Shown: piece by piece, positions 15,001 through 28,835 of the stretch
Position numbering within the stretch: the stretch's first letter is position 1
Layout: the number at the start of each line of letters is the position of its first letter
Origin: Plazaster borealis
Taxonomy: Eukaryota; Echinodermata; Asteroidea; Forcipulatida; Labidiasteridae
Assembly (NCBI GenBank): GCA_021014325.1
Contig: CM037472.1
Location: 4,216,001-4,280,000 of the forward strand
Direction of reading: 5' to 3'
Length of the DNA: 64,000 bases
The notes under the pieces: model-generated
Told to the model about the DNA's origin: nothing
What the model saw: the letters and a program-made list of their open reading frames with translations, nothing else
The model's database searches: none
Translations under genes and position numbers: made by a program

Positions 15001-18000
15001 CCGGTATGAAGATTGCACAAAGTGGCCATAAAACCTAAATTTTCGGACTCGGGGATATGAGAGGCAGATTTTGATATAAACTTTGTGTCTCTAGCATGCT
15101 TAGTTCATGAGTTATTGTCAAACATAGCGGAGAATTTGTTTCAAACCGTTTTTTGGCAGGAAATGTCTTGCATGTGTTAATACGTAGCCCCAGTTGGTGG
15201 TGGTAGCAAGCCTACTTCCTGGCCGCTCTCCTTGCCTACAAAATCGTCACAGAAACGAAACTAGGACGAGGAGAGAGCGCTTGAGATGGGCTTTCAATTG
15301 TTATAAAACTTGTACAAATCCATCATTATTTTGAGGGTGATTTGGCCGTCCTTAGGTTGTATTTCTGTCTTTGACAGTTCTGTGTACAAAAATCCCATTG
15401 AACATGCTCTTGAGGAACATTCTGAGTATCCCCACTTGCTGGTCATTTCCGGTATGAAGATTGCACAAAGTGGCCATAAAATTTAAATTTTCGGACTCGG
15501 GGATATGAGAGGCAGATTTTGATATAAACTTTGTGTCTCTAGCATGCTTAGTTCATGAGTTATTGTCAAACATAGCGCAGAATTTGTTTCAAACCGTTTT
15601 TTGGCAGGAAATGTCTTGCATGTGTTAATACGTAGCCCCAGTTGGTGGTGGTAGCAAGCCTACTTCCTGGCCGCTCTCCTCGCCTACAAAATCGTCACAG
15701 AAACGAAACAAGGACGAGGAGAAAGCCCTTGAGATGGGCTTTCCAATGGTATAAAACTTGTACAAATCCATTATTATTCTGAGGGTGATTTGGCCGTCCT
15801 TAGGTTGTATTTCTCTCTTTGACAGTTCTGTGTACAAAAATCCCATTGAACATGCTCTTGAGGAACATTCTGAGTATCCCCACTTGCTGGTCATTTCCGG
15901 TATGAAGATTGCACAAAGTGGCCATAAAACTTAAATTTTCGGACTCGGGGATATGAGAGGCAGATTTTGATATAAACTTTGTGTCTCTAGCATGCTTAGT
16001 TCATGAGTTATTGTCAAACATAGCGCAGAATTTGTTTCAAACCGTTTTTGGCAGGAAATGTCTTGCATGTGTTGATACGTAGCCCCAGTTGGTGGTGGTA
16101 GCAAGCCTACTTCCTGGCCGCTCTCCTCGCCTACAAAATCGTCACAGAAACGAAACTAGGACGAGGAGAGAGCCCTTGAGATGGGCTTTCCAATGGTATA
16201 AAACTTGTACAAATCCATTATTATTCTGAGGGTGATTTGGCCGTCCTTAGGTTGTATTTCTGTCTTTGACAGTTCTGTGTACAAAAATCCCATTGAACAT
16301 GCTCTTGAGGAACATTCTGAGTATCCCCACTTGCTGGTCATTTCCGGTATGAAGATTGCACAAAGTGGCCATAAAACTTAAATTTTCGGACTCGGGGATA
16401 TGAGAGGCAGATTTTGATATAAACTTTGTGTCTCTAGCATGCTTAGTTCATGAGTTATTGTCAAACATAGCGCAGAATTTGTTTCAAACCGATTTAATGG
16501 CAGGAAATGTCTTGCATGTGTTGATACGTAGCCCCAGTTGGTGGTGGTAGCAAGCCTACTTCCTGGCCGCTCTCCTCGCCTACAAAATCGTCACAGAAAC
16601 GAAACTAGGACGAGGAGAGAGCCCTTGAGATGGGCTTTCCAATGGTATAAAACTTGTACAAATCCATCATTATTTTGAGGGTGATTTGGCCGTCCTTAGG
16701 TTGTATTTCTGTCTTTGACAGTTCTGTGTACAAAAATCCCATTGAACATGCTCTTGAGGAACATTCTGAGTATCCCCACTTGCTGGTCATTTCCGGTATG
16801 AAGATTGCACAAAGTGGCCATAAAACTTAAATTTTCGGACTCGGGGATATGAGAGGCAGATTTTGATATAAACTTTGTGTCTCTAGCATGCTTAGTTCAT
16901 GAGTTATTGTCAAACATAGCGCAGAATTTGTTTCAAACCGTTTTTTGGCAGGAAATGTCTTGCATGTGTTGATACGTAGCCCCAGTTGGTGGTGGTAGCA
17001 AGCCTACTTCCTGGCCGCTCTCCTCGCTTACAAAATCGTCACAGAAACGAAACTAGGACGAGGAGAGAGCCCTTGAGATGGGCTTTCAAATGGTATAAAA
17101 CTTGTACAAATCCATCATTATTCTGAGGGTGATTTGGCCGTCCTTAGGTTGTATTTCTGTCTTTGACAGTTCTGTGTACAAAAATCCCATTGAACATGCT
17201 CTTGAGGAACATTCTGAGTATCCCCACTTGCTGGTCATTTCCGGTATGAAGATTGCACAAAGTGGCCATAAAACTTAAATTTTCGGACTCGGGGATATGA
17301 GAGGCAGATTTTGATATAAACTTTGTGTCTCTAGCATGCTTAGTTCATGAGTTATTGTCAAACATAGCGCAGAATTTGTTTCAAACCGTTTTTTTTTGGC
17401 AGGGAATGTCTTGCATGTGTTGATACGTAGCCCCAGTTGGTGGTGGTAGCAAGCCTACTTCCTGGCCGCTCTTCTCGCCTACAAAATCGTCACAGAAACG
17501 AAACTAGGACGAGGAGAGAGCCCTTGAGATGGGCTTTCCAATGGTATAAAACTTGTACAAATCCATCATTATTCTGAGGGTGATTTGGCCGTCCTTAGGT
17601 TGTATTTCTGTCTTTGACAGGTCTGTGTACAAAAATCCCATTGAACATGCTCTTGAGGAACATTCTGAGTATCCCCACTTGCTGGTCATTTCCGGTATGA
17701 AGATTGCACAAAGTGGCCATAAAACTTAAATTTTCGGACTCGGGGATATGAGAGGCAGATTTTGATATAAACTTTGTGTCTCTAGCATGCTTAGTTCATG
17801 AGTTATTGTCAAACATAGCGCAGAATTTGTTTCAAACCGTTTTTGGCAGGAAATGTCTTGCATGTGTTGATACGTAGCCCCAGTTGGTGGTGGTAGCAAG
17901 CCTACTTCCTGGCCGCTCTCCTCGCTTACAAAATCGTCACAGAAACGAAACTAGGACGAGGAGAGAGCCCTTGAGATGGGCTTTCCAATGGTATAAAACT

Positions 18001-21000
18001 TGTACAAATCCATTATTATTCTGAGGGTGATTTGGCCGTCCTTAGGTTGTATTTCTGTCTTTGACAGTTCTGTGTACAAAAATCCCATTGAACATGCTCT
18101 TGAGGAACATTCTGAGTATCCCCACTTGCTGGTCATTTCCGGTATGAAGATTGCACAAAGTGGCCATAAAACTTAAATTTTCGGACTCGGGGATATGAGA
18201 GGCAGATTTTGATATAAACTTTGTGTCTCTAGCATGCTTAGTTCATGAGTTATTGTCAAACATAGCGCAGAATTTGTTTCAAACCGTTTTTTGGCAGGAA
18301 ATGTCTTGCGTGTGTTGATACGTAGCCCCAGTTGGTGGTGTAAGCAAGCCTACTTCCTGGCCGCTCTCCTCGCCTACAAAATCGTCACAGAAACGAAACA
18401 ACGACGAGGAGAAAGCCCTTGAGATGGGCTTTCCAATGGTATAAAACTTGTACAAATCCATCATTATTTTGAGGGTGATTTGGCCGTCCTTAGGTTGTAT
18501 TTCTGTCTTTGACAGTTCTGTGTACAAAAATCCCATTGAACATGCTCTTGAGGAACATTCTGAGTATCCCCACTTGCTGGTCATTTCCGGTATGAAGATT
18601 GCACAAAGTGGCCATAAAACTTAAATTTTCGGACTCGGGGATATGAGAGGCAGATTTTGATATAAACTTTGTGTCTCTAGCATGCTTAGTTCATGAGTTA
18701 CTGTCAAACATAGCGCAGAATTTGTTTCAAACCGTTTTTTGGCAGGAAATGTCTTGCATGTGTTGATACGTAGCCCCAGTTGGCGGTGGTAGCAAGCCTA
18801 CTTCCTGGCCGCTCTCCTCGCTTACAAAATCGTCACAGAGACGGAATTAGGACGAGGAGAGAGCCCTTGAGATGGGCTTTCCAATGGTATAAAACCTGTA
18901 CAAATCCATTATTATTCTGAGGGTGATTTGGCCGTCCTTAGGTTGTATTTCTCTCTTTGACAGTTCTGTGTACAAAAATCCCATTGAACATGCTCTTGAG
19001 GAACATTCTGAGTATCCCCACTTGCTGGTCATTTCCGGTATGAAGATTGCACAAAGTGGCCATAAAACTTAAATTTTCGGACTCGGGGATATGAGAGGCA
19101 GATTTTGATATAAACTTTGTGTCTCTAGCATGCTTAGTTCATGAGTTATTGTCAAACATAGCGCAGAATTTGTTTCAAACCGTTTTTTTTAGCAGGAAAT
19201 GTCTTGCATGTGTTGATACGTAGCCCCAGTTGGTGGTGGTAGCAAGCCTACTTCCTGGCCGCTCTTCTCGCCTACAAAATCGTCACAGAAACGAAAAAAG
19301 GACGAGAAGAAAGCCCGTGCGATGGGCTTTCCAATGGTATAAAACTTGTACAAATCCATCATTATTCTGTGGGTGATTTGGCCGTCCTTAGGTTGTATTT
19401 CTCTCTTTGACAGTTCTGTGTACAAAAATCCCATTGAACATGCTCTTGAAGAACATTCTGAGTATCCCCACTTGCTGGTCATTTCCGGTATGAAGATTGC
19501 ACAAAGTGGCCATAAAACTTAAATTTTCGGACTCGGGGATATGAGAGGCAGATTTTGATATAAACTTTGTGTCTCTAGCATGCTTAGTTCATGAGTTATT
19601 GTCAAACATAGCGCAGAATTTGTTTCAAACCGTTTTTTGGCAGGGAATGTCTTGCATGTGTTGATACGTAGCCCCAGTTGGTGGTGGTAGCAAGCCTACT
19701 TCCTGGCCGCTCTCCTCGCCTACAAAATCGTCACAGAAACGAAATTACCACGAGGAGAAAGCCCTTGAGATGGGCTTTCCAATGGTATAAAACTTGTACA
19801 AATCCATTATTATTCTGAGGGTGATTTGGCCGTCCTTAGGTTGTATTTCTCTCTTTGACAGTTCTGTGTACAAAAATCCCATTGAACATGCTCTTGAGGA
19901 ACATTCTGAGTATCCCCACTTGCTGGTCATTTCCGGTATGAAGATTGCACAAAGTGGCCATAAAACTTAAATTTTCGGACTCGGGGATATGAGAGGCAGA
20001 TTTTGATATAAACTTTGTGTCTCTAGCATGCTTAGTTCATGAGTTATTGTCAAACATAGCGCAGAATTTGTTTCAAACCGTTTTTTTGGCAGGGAATGTC
20101 TTGCATGTGTTGATACGTAGCCCCAGTTGGTGGTGGTAGCAAGCCTACTTCCTGGCCGCTCTCCTCGGTTACAAAATCGTCAAAGAAACGAAACTAGGAC
20201 GAGGAGAAAGCCCTTGAGATGGGTTTTCCAATGGTATAAAACTTGTACAAATCCAATATTATTCTGAGGGTGATTTGGCCGTCCTTAGGTTGTATTTCTC
20301 TCTTTGACAGTTCTGTGTACAAAAATCCCATTGAACATGCTCTTGAGGAACATTCTGAGTATCCCCACTTGCTGGTCATTTCCGGTATGAAGATTGCACA
20401 AAGTGGCCATAAAACTTAAATTTTCGGACTCGGGGATATGAGAGGCAGATTTTGATATAAACTTTGTGTCTCTAGCATGCTTAGTTCATGAGTTACTGTC
20501 AAACATAGCGCAGAATTTGTTTCAAACCGTTTTTTGGCAGGAAATGTCTTGCATGTGTTGATACGTAGCCCAGTTGGCGGTGGTAGCAAGCCTACTTCCT
20601 GGCCGCTCTCCTCGCTTACAAAATCGTCACAGAAACGGAATTAGGACGAGGAGAAAGCCCTTGAGATGGGCTTTCCAATGGTATAAAACTTGTACAAATC
20701 CATCATTATTCTGAGGGTGATTTGGCCGTCCTTAGGTTGTATTTCTCTCTTTGACAGTTCTGTGTACAAAAATCCCATTGAACATGCTCTTGAGGAACAT
20801 TCTGAGTATCCCCACTTGCTGGTCATTTCCGGTATGAAGATTGCACAAAGTGGCCATAAAATATAAATTTTCGGACTCGGGGATATGAGAGGCAGATTTT
20901 GATATAAACTTTGTGTCTCTAGCATGCTTAGTTCATGAGTTATTGTCAAACATAGCGCAGAATTTGTTTCAAACCGTTTTTTTGGCAGGAAATGTCTTGC

Positions 21001-24000
21001 ATGTGTTGATACGTAGCCCCAGTTGGTGGTGGTAGCAAGCCTACTTCCTGGCCGCTCTCCTCGCCTACAAAATCGTCACAGAAACGAAACTAGGACGAGG
21101 AGAGAGCCCTTGAGATGGGCTTTCCAATGGTATAAAACTTGTACAAATCCATCATTATTCTGTGGGTGATTTGGCCGTCCTTAGGTTGTATTTCTCTCTT
21201 TGACAGTTCTGTGTACAAAAATCCCATTGAACAGGCTCTTGAAGAACATTCTGAGTATCCCCACTTGCTGGTCATTTCGGGTATGAAGATTGCACAAAAT
21301 GGCCATAAAACTTAAATTTTCGGACTTGGCGATATGAGAGGCAGATTTTGATATAAACTTTGTGTCTCTAGCATGCTTAGTTCATGAGTTATTGTCAAAC
21401 ATAGCGCAGAATTTGTTTCAAACCGTTTTTTTGGCAGGGAATGTCTTGCATGTGTTGATACGTAGCCCCAGTTGGTGGTGGTAGCAAGCCTACTTCCTGG
21501 CCGCTCTTCTCGGTTACAAAATCGTCACAGAAACGAAACTAAGACGAGGAGAAAGCCCTTGAGATGGGCTTTCCAATGGTATAAAACTTGTACAAATCCA
21601 TTATTATTCTGAGGGTGATTTGGCCGTCCTTAGGTTGTATTTCTCTCTTTGACAGTTCTGTGTACAAAAATCCCATTGAACATGCTCTTGAGGAACATTC
21701 TGAGTATCCCCACTTGCTGGTCATTTCCGGTATGAAGATTGCACAAAGTGGCCATAAAACTTAAATTTTCGGACTCGGGGATATGAGAGGCAGATTTTGA
21801 TATAAACTTTGTGTCTCTAGCATGCTTAGTTCATGAGTTATTGTCAAACATAGCGCAGAATTTGTTTCAAACCGTTTTTTTTGGCAGGGAATGTCTTGCA
21901 TGTGTTGATACGTAGCCCCAGTTGGTGGTGGTAGCAAGCCTACTTCCTGGCCGCTCTCCTCGCTTACAAAATCGTCACAGAAACGAAACTAGGACGAGGA
22001 GAGAGCCCTTGAGATGGGCTTTCCAATGGTATAAAACTTGTACAAATCCATTATTATTCTGAGGGTGATTTGGCCGTCCTTAGGTTGTATTTCTCTCTTT
22101 GACAGTTCTGTGTACAAAAATCGCATCGAACATGCTCTTGAGGAACATTCTGAGTATCCCCACTTGCTGGTCATTTCCGGTATGAAGATTGCACAAAGTG
22201 GCCATAAAACTTAAATTTTCGGACTCGGGGATATGAGAGGCAGATTTTGATATAAACTTTGTGTCTCTAGCATGCTTAGTTCATGAGTTATTGTCAAACA
22301 TAGCGCAGAATTTGTTTCAAACCGTTTTTTGGCAGGAAATGTCTTGCATGTGTTGATACGTAGCCCCAGTTGGTGGTGGTAGCAAGCCTACTTCCTGGCC
22401 GCTCTCCTCGCTTACAAAATCGTCACAGAAACGAAACTAGGACGAGGAGAGAGCCCTTGAGATGGGCTTTCCAATGGTATAAAACTTGTACAAATCCAAT
22501 ATTATTCTGAGGGTGATTTGGCCGTCCTTAGGTTGTATTTCTCTCTTTGACAGTTCTGTGTACAAAAATCCCATTGAACATGCTCTTGAGGAACATTCTG
22601 AGTATCCCCACTTGCTGGTCATTTCCGGTATGAAGATTGCACAAAGTGGCCATAAAACTTAAATTTTCGGACTCGGGGATATGAGAGGCAGATTTTGATA
22701 TAAACTTTGTGTCTCTAGCATGCTTAGTTCATGAGTTATTGTCAAACATAGCGCAGAATTTGTTTCAAACCGTTTTTTTGGCAGGGAATGTCTTGCATGT
22801 GTTGATACGTAGCCCCAGTTGGTGGTGGTAGCAAGCCTACTTCCTGGCCGCTCTCCTCGCTTACAAAATCGTCACAGAAACGAAACTAGGACGAGGAGAG
22901 AGCCCTTGAGATGGGCTTTCCAATGGTATAAAACTTGTACAAATCCATTATTATTCTGAGGGTGATTTGGCCGTCCTTAGGTTGTATTTCTCTCTTTGAC
23001 AGTTCTGTGTACAAAAATCGCATCGAACATGCTCTTGAGGAACATTCTGAGTATCCCCACTTGCTGGTCATTTCCGGTATGAAGATTGCACAAAGTGGCC
23101 ATAAAACTTAAATTTTCGGACTCGGGGATATGAGAGGCAGATTTTGATATAAGCTTTGTTTCTCTAGCATGCTTAGTTCATGAGTTATTGTCAAACATAG
23201 CGCAGAATTTGTTTCAAACCGTTTTTTGGCAGGAAATGTCTTGCATGTGTTGATACGTAGCCCCAGTTGGTGGTGGTAGCAAGCCTACTTCCTGGCCGCT
23301 CTTCTCGCCTACAAAATCGTCACAGAAACAAAACTAGGACGAGGAGAGAGCCCTTGAGATGGGCTTTCCAATGGTATAAAACTTGTACAAATCCATTATT
23401 ATTCTGAGGGTGATTTGGCCGTCCTTAGGTTGTATTTCTCTCTTTGACAGTTCTGTGTACAAAAATCGCATTGAACATGCTCTTGAGGAACATTCTGAGT
23501 ATCCCCACTTGCTGGTCATTTCCGGTATGAAGATTGCACAAAGTGGCCATAAAACTTAAATTTTCGGACTCGGGGATATGAGAGGCAGATTTTGATATAA
23601 ACTTTGTGTCTCTAGCATGCTTAGTTCATGAGTTATTGTCAAACATAGCGCAGAATTTGTTTCAAACCGTTTTTTTTGGCAGGAAATGTCTTGCATGTGT
23701 TTATACGTAGCCCCAGTTGGTGGTGGTAGCAAGCCTACTTCCTGGCCGCTCTCCTCGCTTACAAAATCGTCACAGAAACGAAACTAGGACGAGGAGAGAG
23801 CCCTTGAGATGGGCTTTCCAATGGTATAAAACTTGTACAAATCCATTATTATTCTGAGGGTGATTTGGCCGTCCTTAGGTTGTATTTCTCTCTTTGACAG
23901 TTCTGTGTACAAAAATCCCATTGAACATGCTCTTGAGGAACATTCTGAGTATCCCCACTTGCTGGTCATTTCCGGTATGAAGATTGCACAAAGTGGCCAT

Positions 24001-25367
24001 AAAACTTAAATTTTCGGACTCGGGGATATGAGAGGCAGATTTTGATATAAACTTTGTGTCTCTAGCATGCTTAGTTCATGAGTTATTGTCAAACATAGCG
24101 CAGAATTTGTTTCAAACCGTTTTTATGGCAGGAAATGTCTTGCATGTGTTGATACGTAGCCCCAGTTGGTGGTGGTAGCAAGCCTACTTCCTGGCCGCTC
24201 TCCTCGCCTACAAAATCGTCACAGAAACGAAACTAGAACGAGGTGAGGGCCCTTGAGATGGCCTTCCAATGGTATAAAACTTGTACAAATCCATCATTAT
24301 TTTGAGGGTGATTTGGCCGTCCTTAGGTTGTATTTCTGTCTTTGACAGGTCTGTGTACAAAAATCCCATTGAACATGCTCTTGAGGAACATTCTGAGTAT
24401 CCCCACTTGCTGGTCATTTCCGGTATGAAGATTGCACAAAGTGGCCATAAAACTTAAATTTTCGGACTCGGGGATATGAGAGGCAGATTTTGATATAAAC
24501 TTTGTGTCTCTAGCATGCTTAGTTCATGAGTTATTGTCAAACATAGCGGAGAATTTGTTTCAAACCGTTTTTTTGGCAGGAAATGTCTTGCATGTGTTGA
24601 TACGTAGCCCCAGTTGGTGGTGGTAGCAAGCCTACTTCCTGGCCGCTCTCCTCGCCTACAAAGTCGTCACAGAAACGAAATTAGGACGAGGAGAGAGTCC
24701 TTGAGATAGGCTTTCCAATGGTATAAAACTTGTACAAATCCATTATTATTCTGAGGGTGATTTGGCAGTCCTTAGGTTGTATTTCTCTCTTTGACAGTTC
24801 TGTGTACAAAAATCCCATTGAACATGCTCTTGAGGAACATTCTGAGTATCCCCACTTGCTGGTCATTTCCGGTATGAAGATTGCACAAAGTGGCCATAAA
24901 ACTTAAATTTTCGGACTCGGGGATATGAGAGGCAGATTTTGATATAAACTTTGTGTCTCTAGCATGCTTAGTTCATGAGTTATTGTCAAACATAGCGCAG
25001 AATTTGTTTCAAACCGTTTTTTGGCAGGAAATGTCTTGCATGTGTTGATACGTAGCCCCAGTTGGTGGTGGTAGCAAGCCTACTTCCTGGCCGCTCTCCT
25101 CGCTTACAAAATCGTCACAGAAACGAAACTAGGACGAGGAGAGAGCCCTTGAGATGGGCTTTCCAATGGTATAAAACTTGTACAAATCCATTATTATTCT
25201 GAGGGTGATTTGGCCGTCCTTAGGTTGTATTTCTCTCTTTGACAGTTCTGTGTACAAAAATCCCATTGAACATGCTCTTGAGGAACATTCTGAGTATCCC
25301 CACTTGCTGGTCATTTCCGGTATGAAGATTGCACAAAGTGGCCATAAAACTTAAATTTTCGGACTCG
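1..25367 (-). repeat. Tandem satellite array, ~448-bp monomer, about 57 copies
   Basis: The same unit recurs head to tail with a mean spacing of about 448.25 bp, measured from a fixed landmark (CATTTCCGG next to GCTGGT) at about 212, 660, 1108, 1556 and on to 25,314. Unit length varies by a few bases, mostly through a T run of about 4 to 9 after CAAACCG. Linked variants define two main types: CATCATTATTTTGAG with CTGTCTTTGACAGG, and CATTATTATTCTGAG with CTCTCTTTGACAGT. Recombinant monomers also occur. The right-hand 6 kb is almost all the second type. Each monomer shows a minus-strand frame of 61 to 137 codons starting MTSKWGYSEC, cut at different places by stop variants. This looks like homogenised non-coding satellite DNA, and I know no family name for it. 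Confidence 0.97.
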
Positions 25368-25867
25368 NNNNNNNNNNNNNNNNNNNNNNNNNNNNNNNNN
25401 NNNNNNNNNNNNNNNNNNNNNNNNNNNNNNNNNNNNNNNNNNNNNNNNNNNNNNNNNNNNNNNNNNNNNNNNNNNNNNNNNNNNNNNNNNNNNNNNNNNN
25501 NNNNNNNNNNNNNNNNNNNNNNNNNNNNNNNNNNNNNNNNNNNNNNNNNNNNNNNNNNNNNNNNNNNNNNNNNNNNNNNNNNNNNNNNNNNNNNNNNNNN
25601 NNNNNNNNNNNNNNNNNNNNNNNNNNNNNNNNNNNNNNNNNNNNNNNNNNNNNNNNNNNNNNNNNNNNNNNNNNNNNNNNNNNNNNNNNNNNNNNNNNNN
25701 NNNNNNNNNNNNNNNNNNNNNNNNNNNNNNNNNNNNNNNNNNNNNNNNNNNNNNNNNNNNNNNNNNNNNNNNNNNNNNNNNNNNNNNNNNNNNNNNNNNN
25801 NNNNNNNNNNNNNNNNNNNNNNNNNNNNNNNNNNNNNNNNNNNNNNNNNNNNNNNNNNNNNNNNNNN
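25368..25867. other. Assembly gap (500 N)
   Basis: Exactly 500 undetermined bases. A round number usually marks a scaffold join of unknown true length. The satellite orientation flips across it, so either a real inversion or a wrongly oriented contig lies here. Confidence 0.99.
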
Positions 25868-27250
25868 AAGACATTTCCTGCCAAAAAAACGGTTTGAAAC
25901 AAATTCTGCGCTATGTTTGACTATAACTCATGAACTAAGCATGCTAGAGACACAAAGTTTATATCAAAATCTGCCTCTCATATCCCCAAGTCCGAAAATT
26001 TAAGTTTTGTGGCCACTTTGTGCAATGTTCATACCGGAAATGACCAGCAAGTGGGGATACTCAGAATGTTCCTCAAGAGCATGTTCAATGTCAATGCGAT
26101 TTTTGTACACAGAACTGTCAAAGAGAGAAATACAACCTAAGGACGGCCAAATCACCCTCAGAATAATAATGGATTTGTACAAGTTTTATACCATTGGAAA
26201 GCCCATCTCAAGGGCTCTCTCCTCGTCCTAGTTTCGTTTCTGTGACCATTTTGTAAGCGAGGAGAGCGGCCAGGAAGTAGGCTTGCTACCACCGCCAACT
26301 GGGGCTACGTATCAACACATGCAAGACATTTCCTGCCAAAAACGGTTTGAAACAAATTCTGCGCTATGTTTGACAATAACTCATGAACTAAGCATGCTAG
26401 AGACACAAAGTTTATATCAAAATCTGCCTCTCATATCCCCGAGTCCGAAAATTTAAGTTTTATGGCCACTTTGTGCAATCTTCATACCGGAAATGACCAG
26501 CAAGTGGGGATACTCAGAATGTTCTTCAAGAGCATGTTCAATGGGATTTTTGTACACAGAACTGTCAAAGAGAGAAATACAACCTAAGGACGGCCAAATC
26601 ACCCTCAGAATAATGATGGATTTGTACAAGTTTTATACCATTGGAAAGCCCATCTCAAGGGCTCTCTCCTCGTCCTTGTTTCGTTTCTGTGACGATTTTG
26701 TAAGCGATGAGAGCGGCCAGGAAGTAGGCTTGCTACCACCGCCAACTGGGGCTACGTATCAACACATGCAAGACATTTCCTGCCAAAAAACGGTTTGAAA
26801 CAAATTCTGTGCTATGTTTGACAATAACTCATGAACTAAGCATGCTAGAGACACAAAGTTTATATCAAAATCTGCCTCTCATATCCCCGAGTCCGAAAAT
26901 TAAACTTTTATGGCCACTTTGTGCAATCTTCATACCGAAAATGACCAGCAAGTGGGGATACTCAGAATGTTCCTCAAGAGCATGTTCAATGGAATTTTTG
27001 TACACAGAACTATCAAAGAGAGAAATACAACATAAGGACGGCCAAATCACCCTCAGAATAATGCTGGATTTGTACAAGTTTTATACCATTGGAAAGCCCA
27101 TTTTAAGGGCTCTCTCATCGCTCTAGTTTCGTTTCTGTGACGATTTTGTAGGCGAGGAGAGCGGCCAGGAGAGCGGCCAGGAAGTAGAGTTGCTACCACC
27201 ACCAACAGGGGCTATGTATCAACACAAGCAAGACCTTTCCTGCCAAAAAA
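25868..27250 (+). repeat. Satellite monomers in inverted orientation, near-intact
   Basis: About three monomers of the same 448-bp family, now on the plus strand. They remain close to the array consensus but each carries private changes, for example a 6-bp ATGTCA duplication near 26,090 and a 15-bp tandem duplication (GAGAGCGGCCAG) near 27,155-27,180. The monomer at about 26,040 shares the GCGATTTTTG variant with copies near 22.1, 23.0 and 23.5 kb, so both sides of the gap are related locally. Confidence 0.93.
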
Positions 27251-28640
27251 CGGTTTGAAACAAATCCTGTGCTATGTTTGACAATAACTCATGAACTAAG
27301 AATGTTATAGATAAAACATTTAATCAAAATCTTCCTCGCATATTCCTGCATCCGAAAATCAAAGTTGTATTTTGTTTGTTCCATCTTCAGTCCGGAAATT
27401 ACCAGCAAGTGGGGATACTAAGAATGCTCCTCAAAAGCATGTTCAACGGGATGTGTGTACACAGAGCATTCAAAGAGACAATTACAAAGTAAGCACGTTC
27501 AAATCACCCTCAGAATATTACTGGATGTTAACAAGTTTTATACCATTGGAAAGCCGATCTCAAGGGCTTTCGTCTCGTTTTTGTTTCTTTTCCGTCACGA
27601 TTTTGTAGGCGAGGCGAGCTGCTAAGAAATAGGGTTACTACCACTCCAAATTACCCACCTAGGGCTAAGTATTAACACAAGCAAGAAATTTACTGCCGAA
27701 TAATGGTTTGAAATAAATTATGCGCTATGTTTGACAATAACTCATGAACTAACAATGCTAGAGACACACAATTCAAATAAAAATCTTCCTTGTATATTCC
27801 TGCACCCGAAAAGTAAAGTTTTATTGCCACTTTGTTCCATCTTCAGACCGCAAGTGACCAGCAAGTGGGGATACTCAGAATGCTCCTCAAAAGCATATTC
27901 AACGGGAGTTTTATACACAGAGCATTGAAAGAGACAATACAAAGTAAGCACGTTCAAATGACGATCAGAATAATAACGGATTTTGACAAGTTTCATACTA
28001 TTGGAAAGTCCATCTCAAGGGATTTCTTCTCGTTTTTGTTTCTTTTCCGTCTCCATTTTGTAGGCGAGGCGGAGCTGCTAAGAAATAGGGTTACTACCCC
28101 CTCGAAATTACCCACCTACGTACTAGCAAGAAATTTACTGCCGAAAAATGGTTTGAAACAAATTGTGGGGATACTCATAGTGCTCCTAAAAAGCATGTTC
28201 AACGGGATTTTTTTACACAGAGCATTGAAAGAGACAAATACAAAGTAAGCACGGCCAAATCACCCCCAGAATAATGCTGAATTTGCAGATGTGTTATACC
28301 ACCGTTGGAAAGACCATCTCAAGGGCTTTCTTCTCGTCTAAGTTTCGTTTCTGTGGCGATGCTGTAGGCGACGCGAGCGGAAAGGAAGTAGGGTTACTCC
28401 CACCACCAAATTAACCAAATGGGGTCTATATTAACACACGCTCGAAATTTCCTGCCGAACGATAATTTGAAACAAATTCTGCGGTATGTTTGACAGTAAC
28501 TGATGAACTAAGCATGCTAAAGACACACAATTTGTATCAAAATCTGCCTCGCATATTCCTGCTTCCGAAAGTCGAGGTTTTATGGCCACTTTACGCTATC
28601 TTAAGATCGAAAATGACCAGCAAGTGTGCTCAACATTTTA
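27251..28640 (+). repeat. Diverged satellite monomers at the array edge
   Basis: Roughly three monomers are recognisable by the conserved core GACCAGCAAGTGGGGATACT and the CAAACCATT/GGCAGGAAAT region. They have many substitutions and deletions; the copy around 28,130-28,250 lacks a large internal part. Divergence increases with distance from the homogeneous array. Confidence 0.88.
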
Positions 28641-28835
28641 TGACGCTCCCTTTAGGGTTGCCGAAAATATTACTTAACATTTTTCTGCTTAGCTAAAAGG
28701 AGCGGAATACCAGTCATAAAGGGTACATTTGACATGGTATTTTAGCTTGTAACCTTATTCTGGTAAGCATACTTATTTTGCTCAGTTACTTTTTGTGCTT
28801 AAGCAGCTCAATGAAAATGGGCCAAGGTAGCTGCA
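28641..28835. mobile_element. Remnant of a GGGCCC-ended MITE (CTGCTTAAGCAG family)
   Basis: It contains TTTTCTGCTTAGC, ACCAGTCATAAAGGG and GTGCTTAAGCAGCTCAATGA followed by a GGGCC end. Similar blocks occur at 41.2, 42.2, 42.56 and 62.37 kb, where the best copy has GGGCCC at both ends. Non-autonomous DNA element, decayed here. Confidence 0.6.

Noticed and set aside
391..25314. Dozens of minus-strand frames starting MTSKWGYSEC as a tandem protein-gene family
   Set aside because: They recur because the satellite recurs. Frame length changes freely with single-base stop variants, there is no promoter or splice structure, and old copies are frameshifted.
1..25367. CRISPR-like periodic repeat
   Set aside because: Unit length of 448 bp with no spacer variety, in a eukaryotic genome.
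25311..26003. Long frames of 183-224 codons crossing 25.3-26.0 kb
   Set aside because: They run through 500 undetermined bases and are artefacts of the gap.
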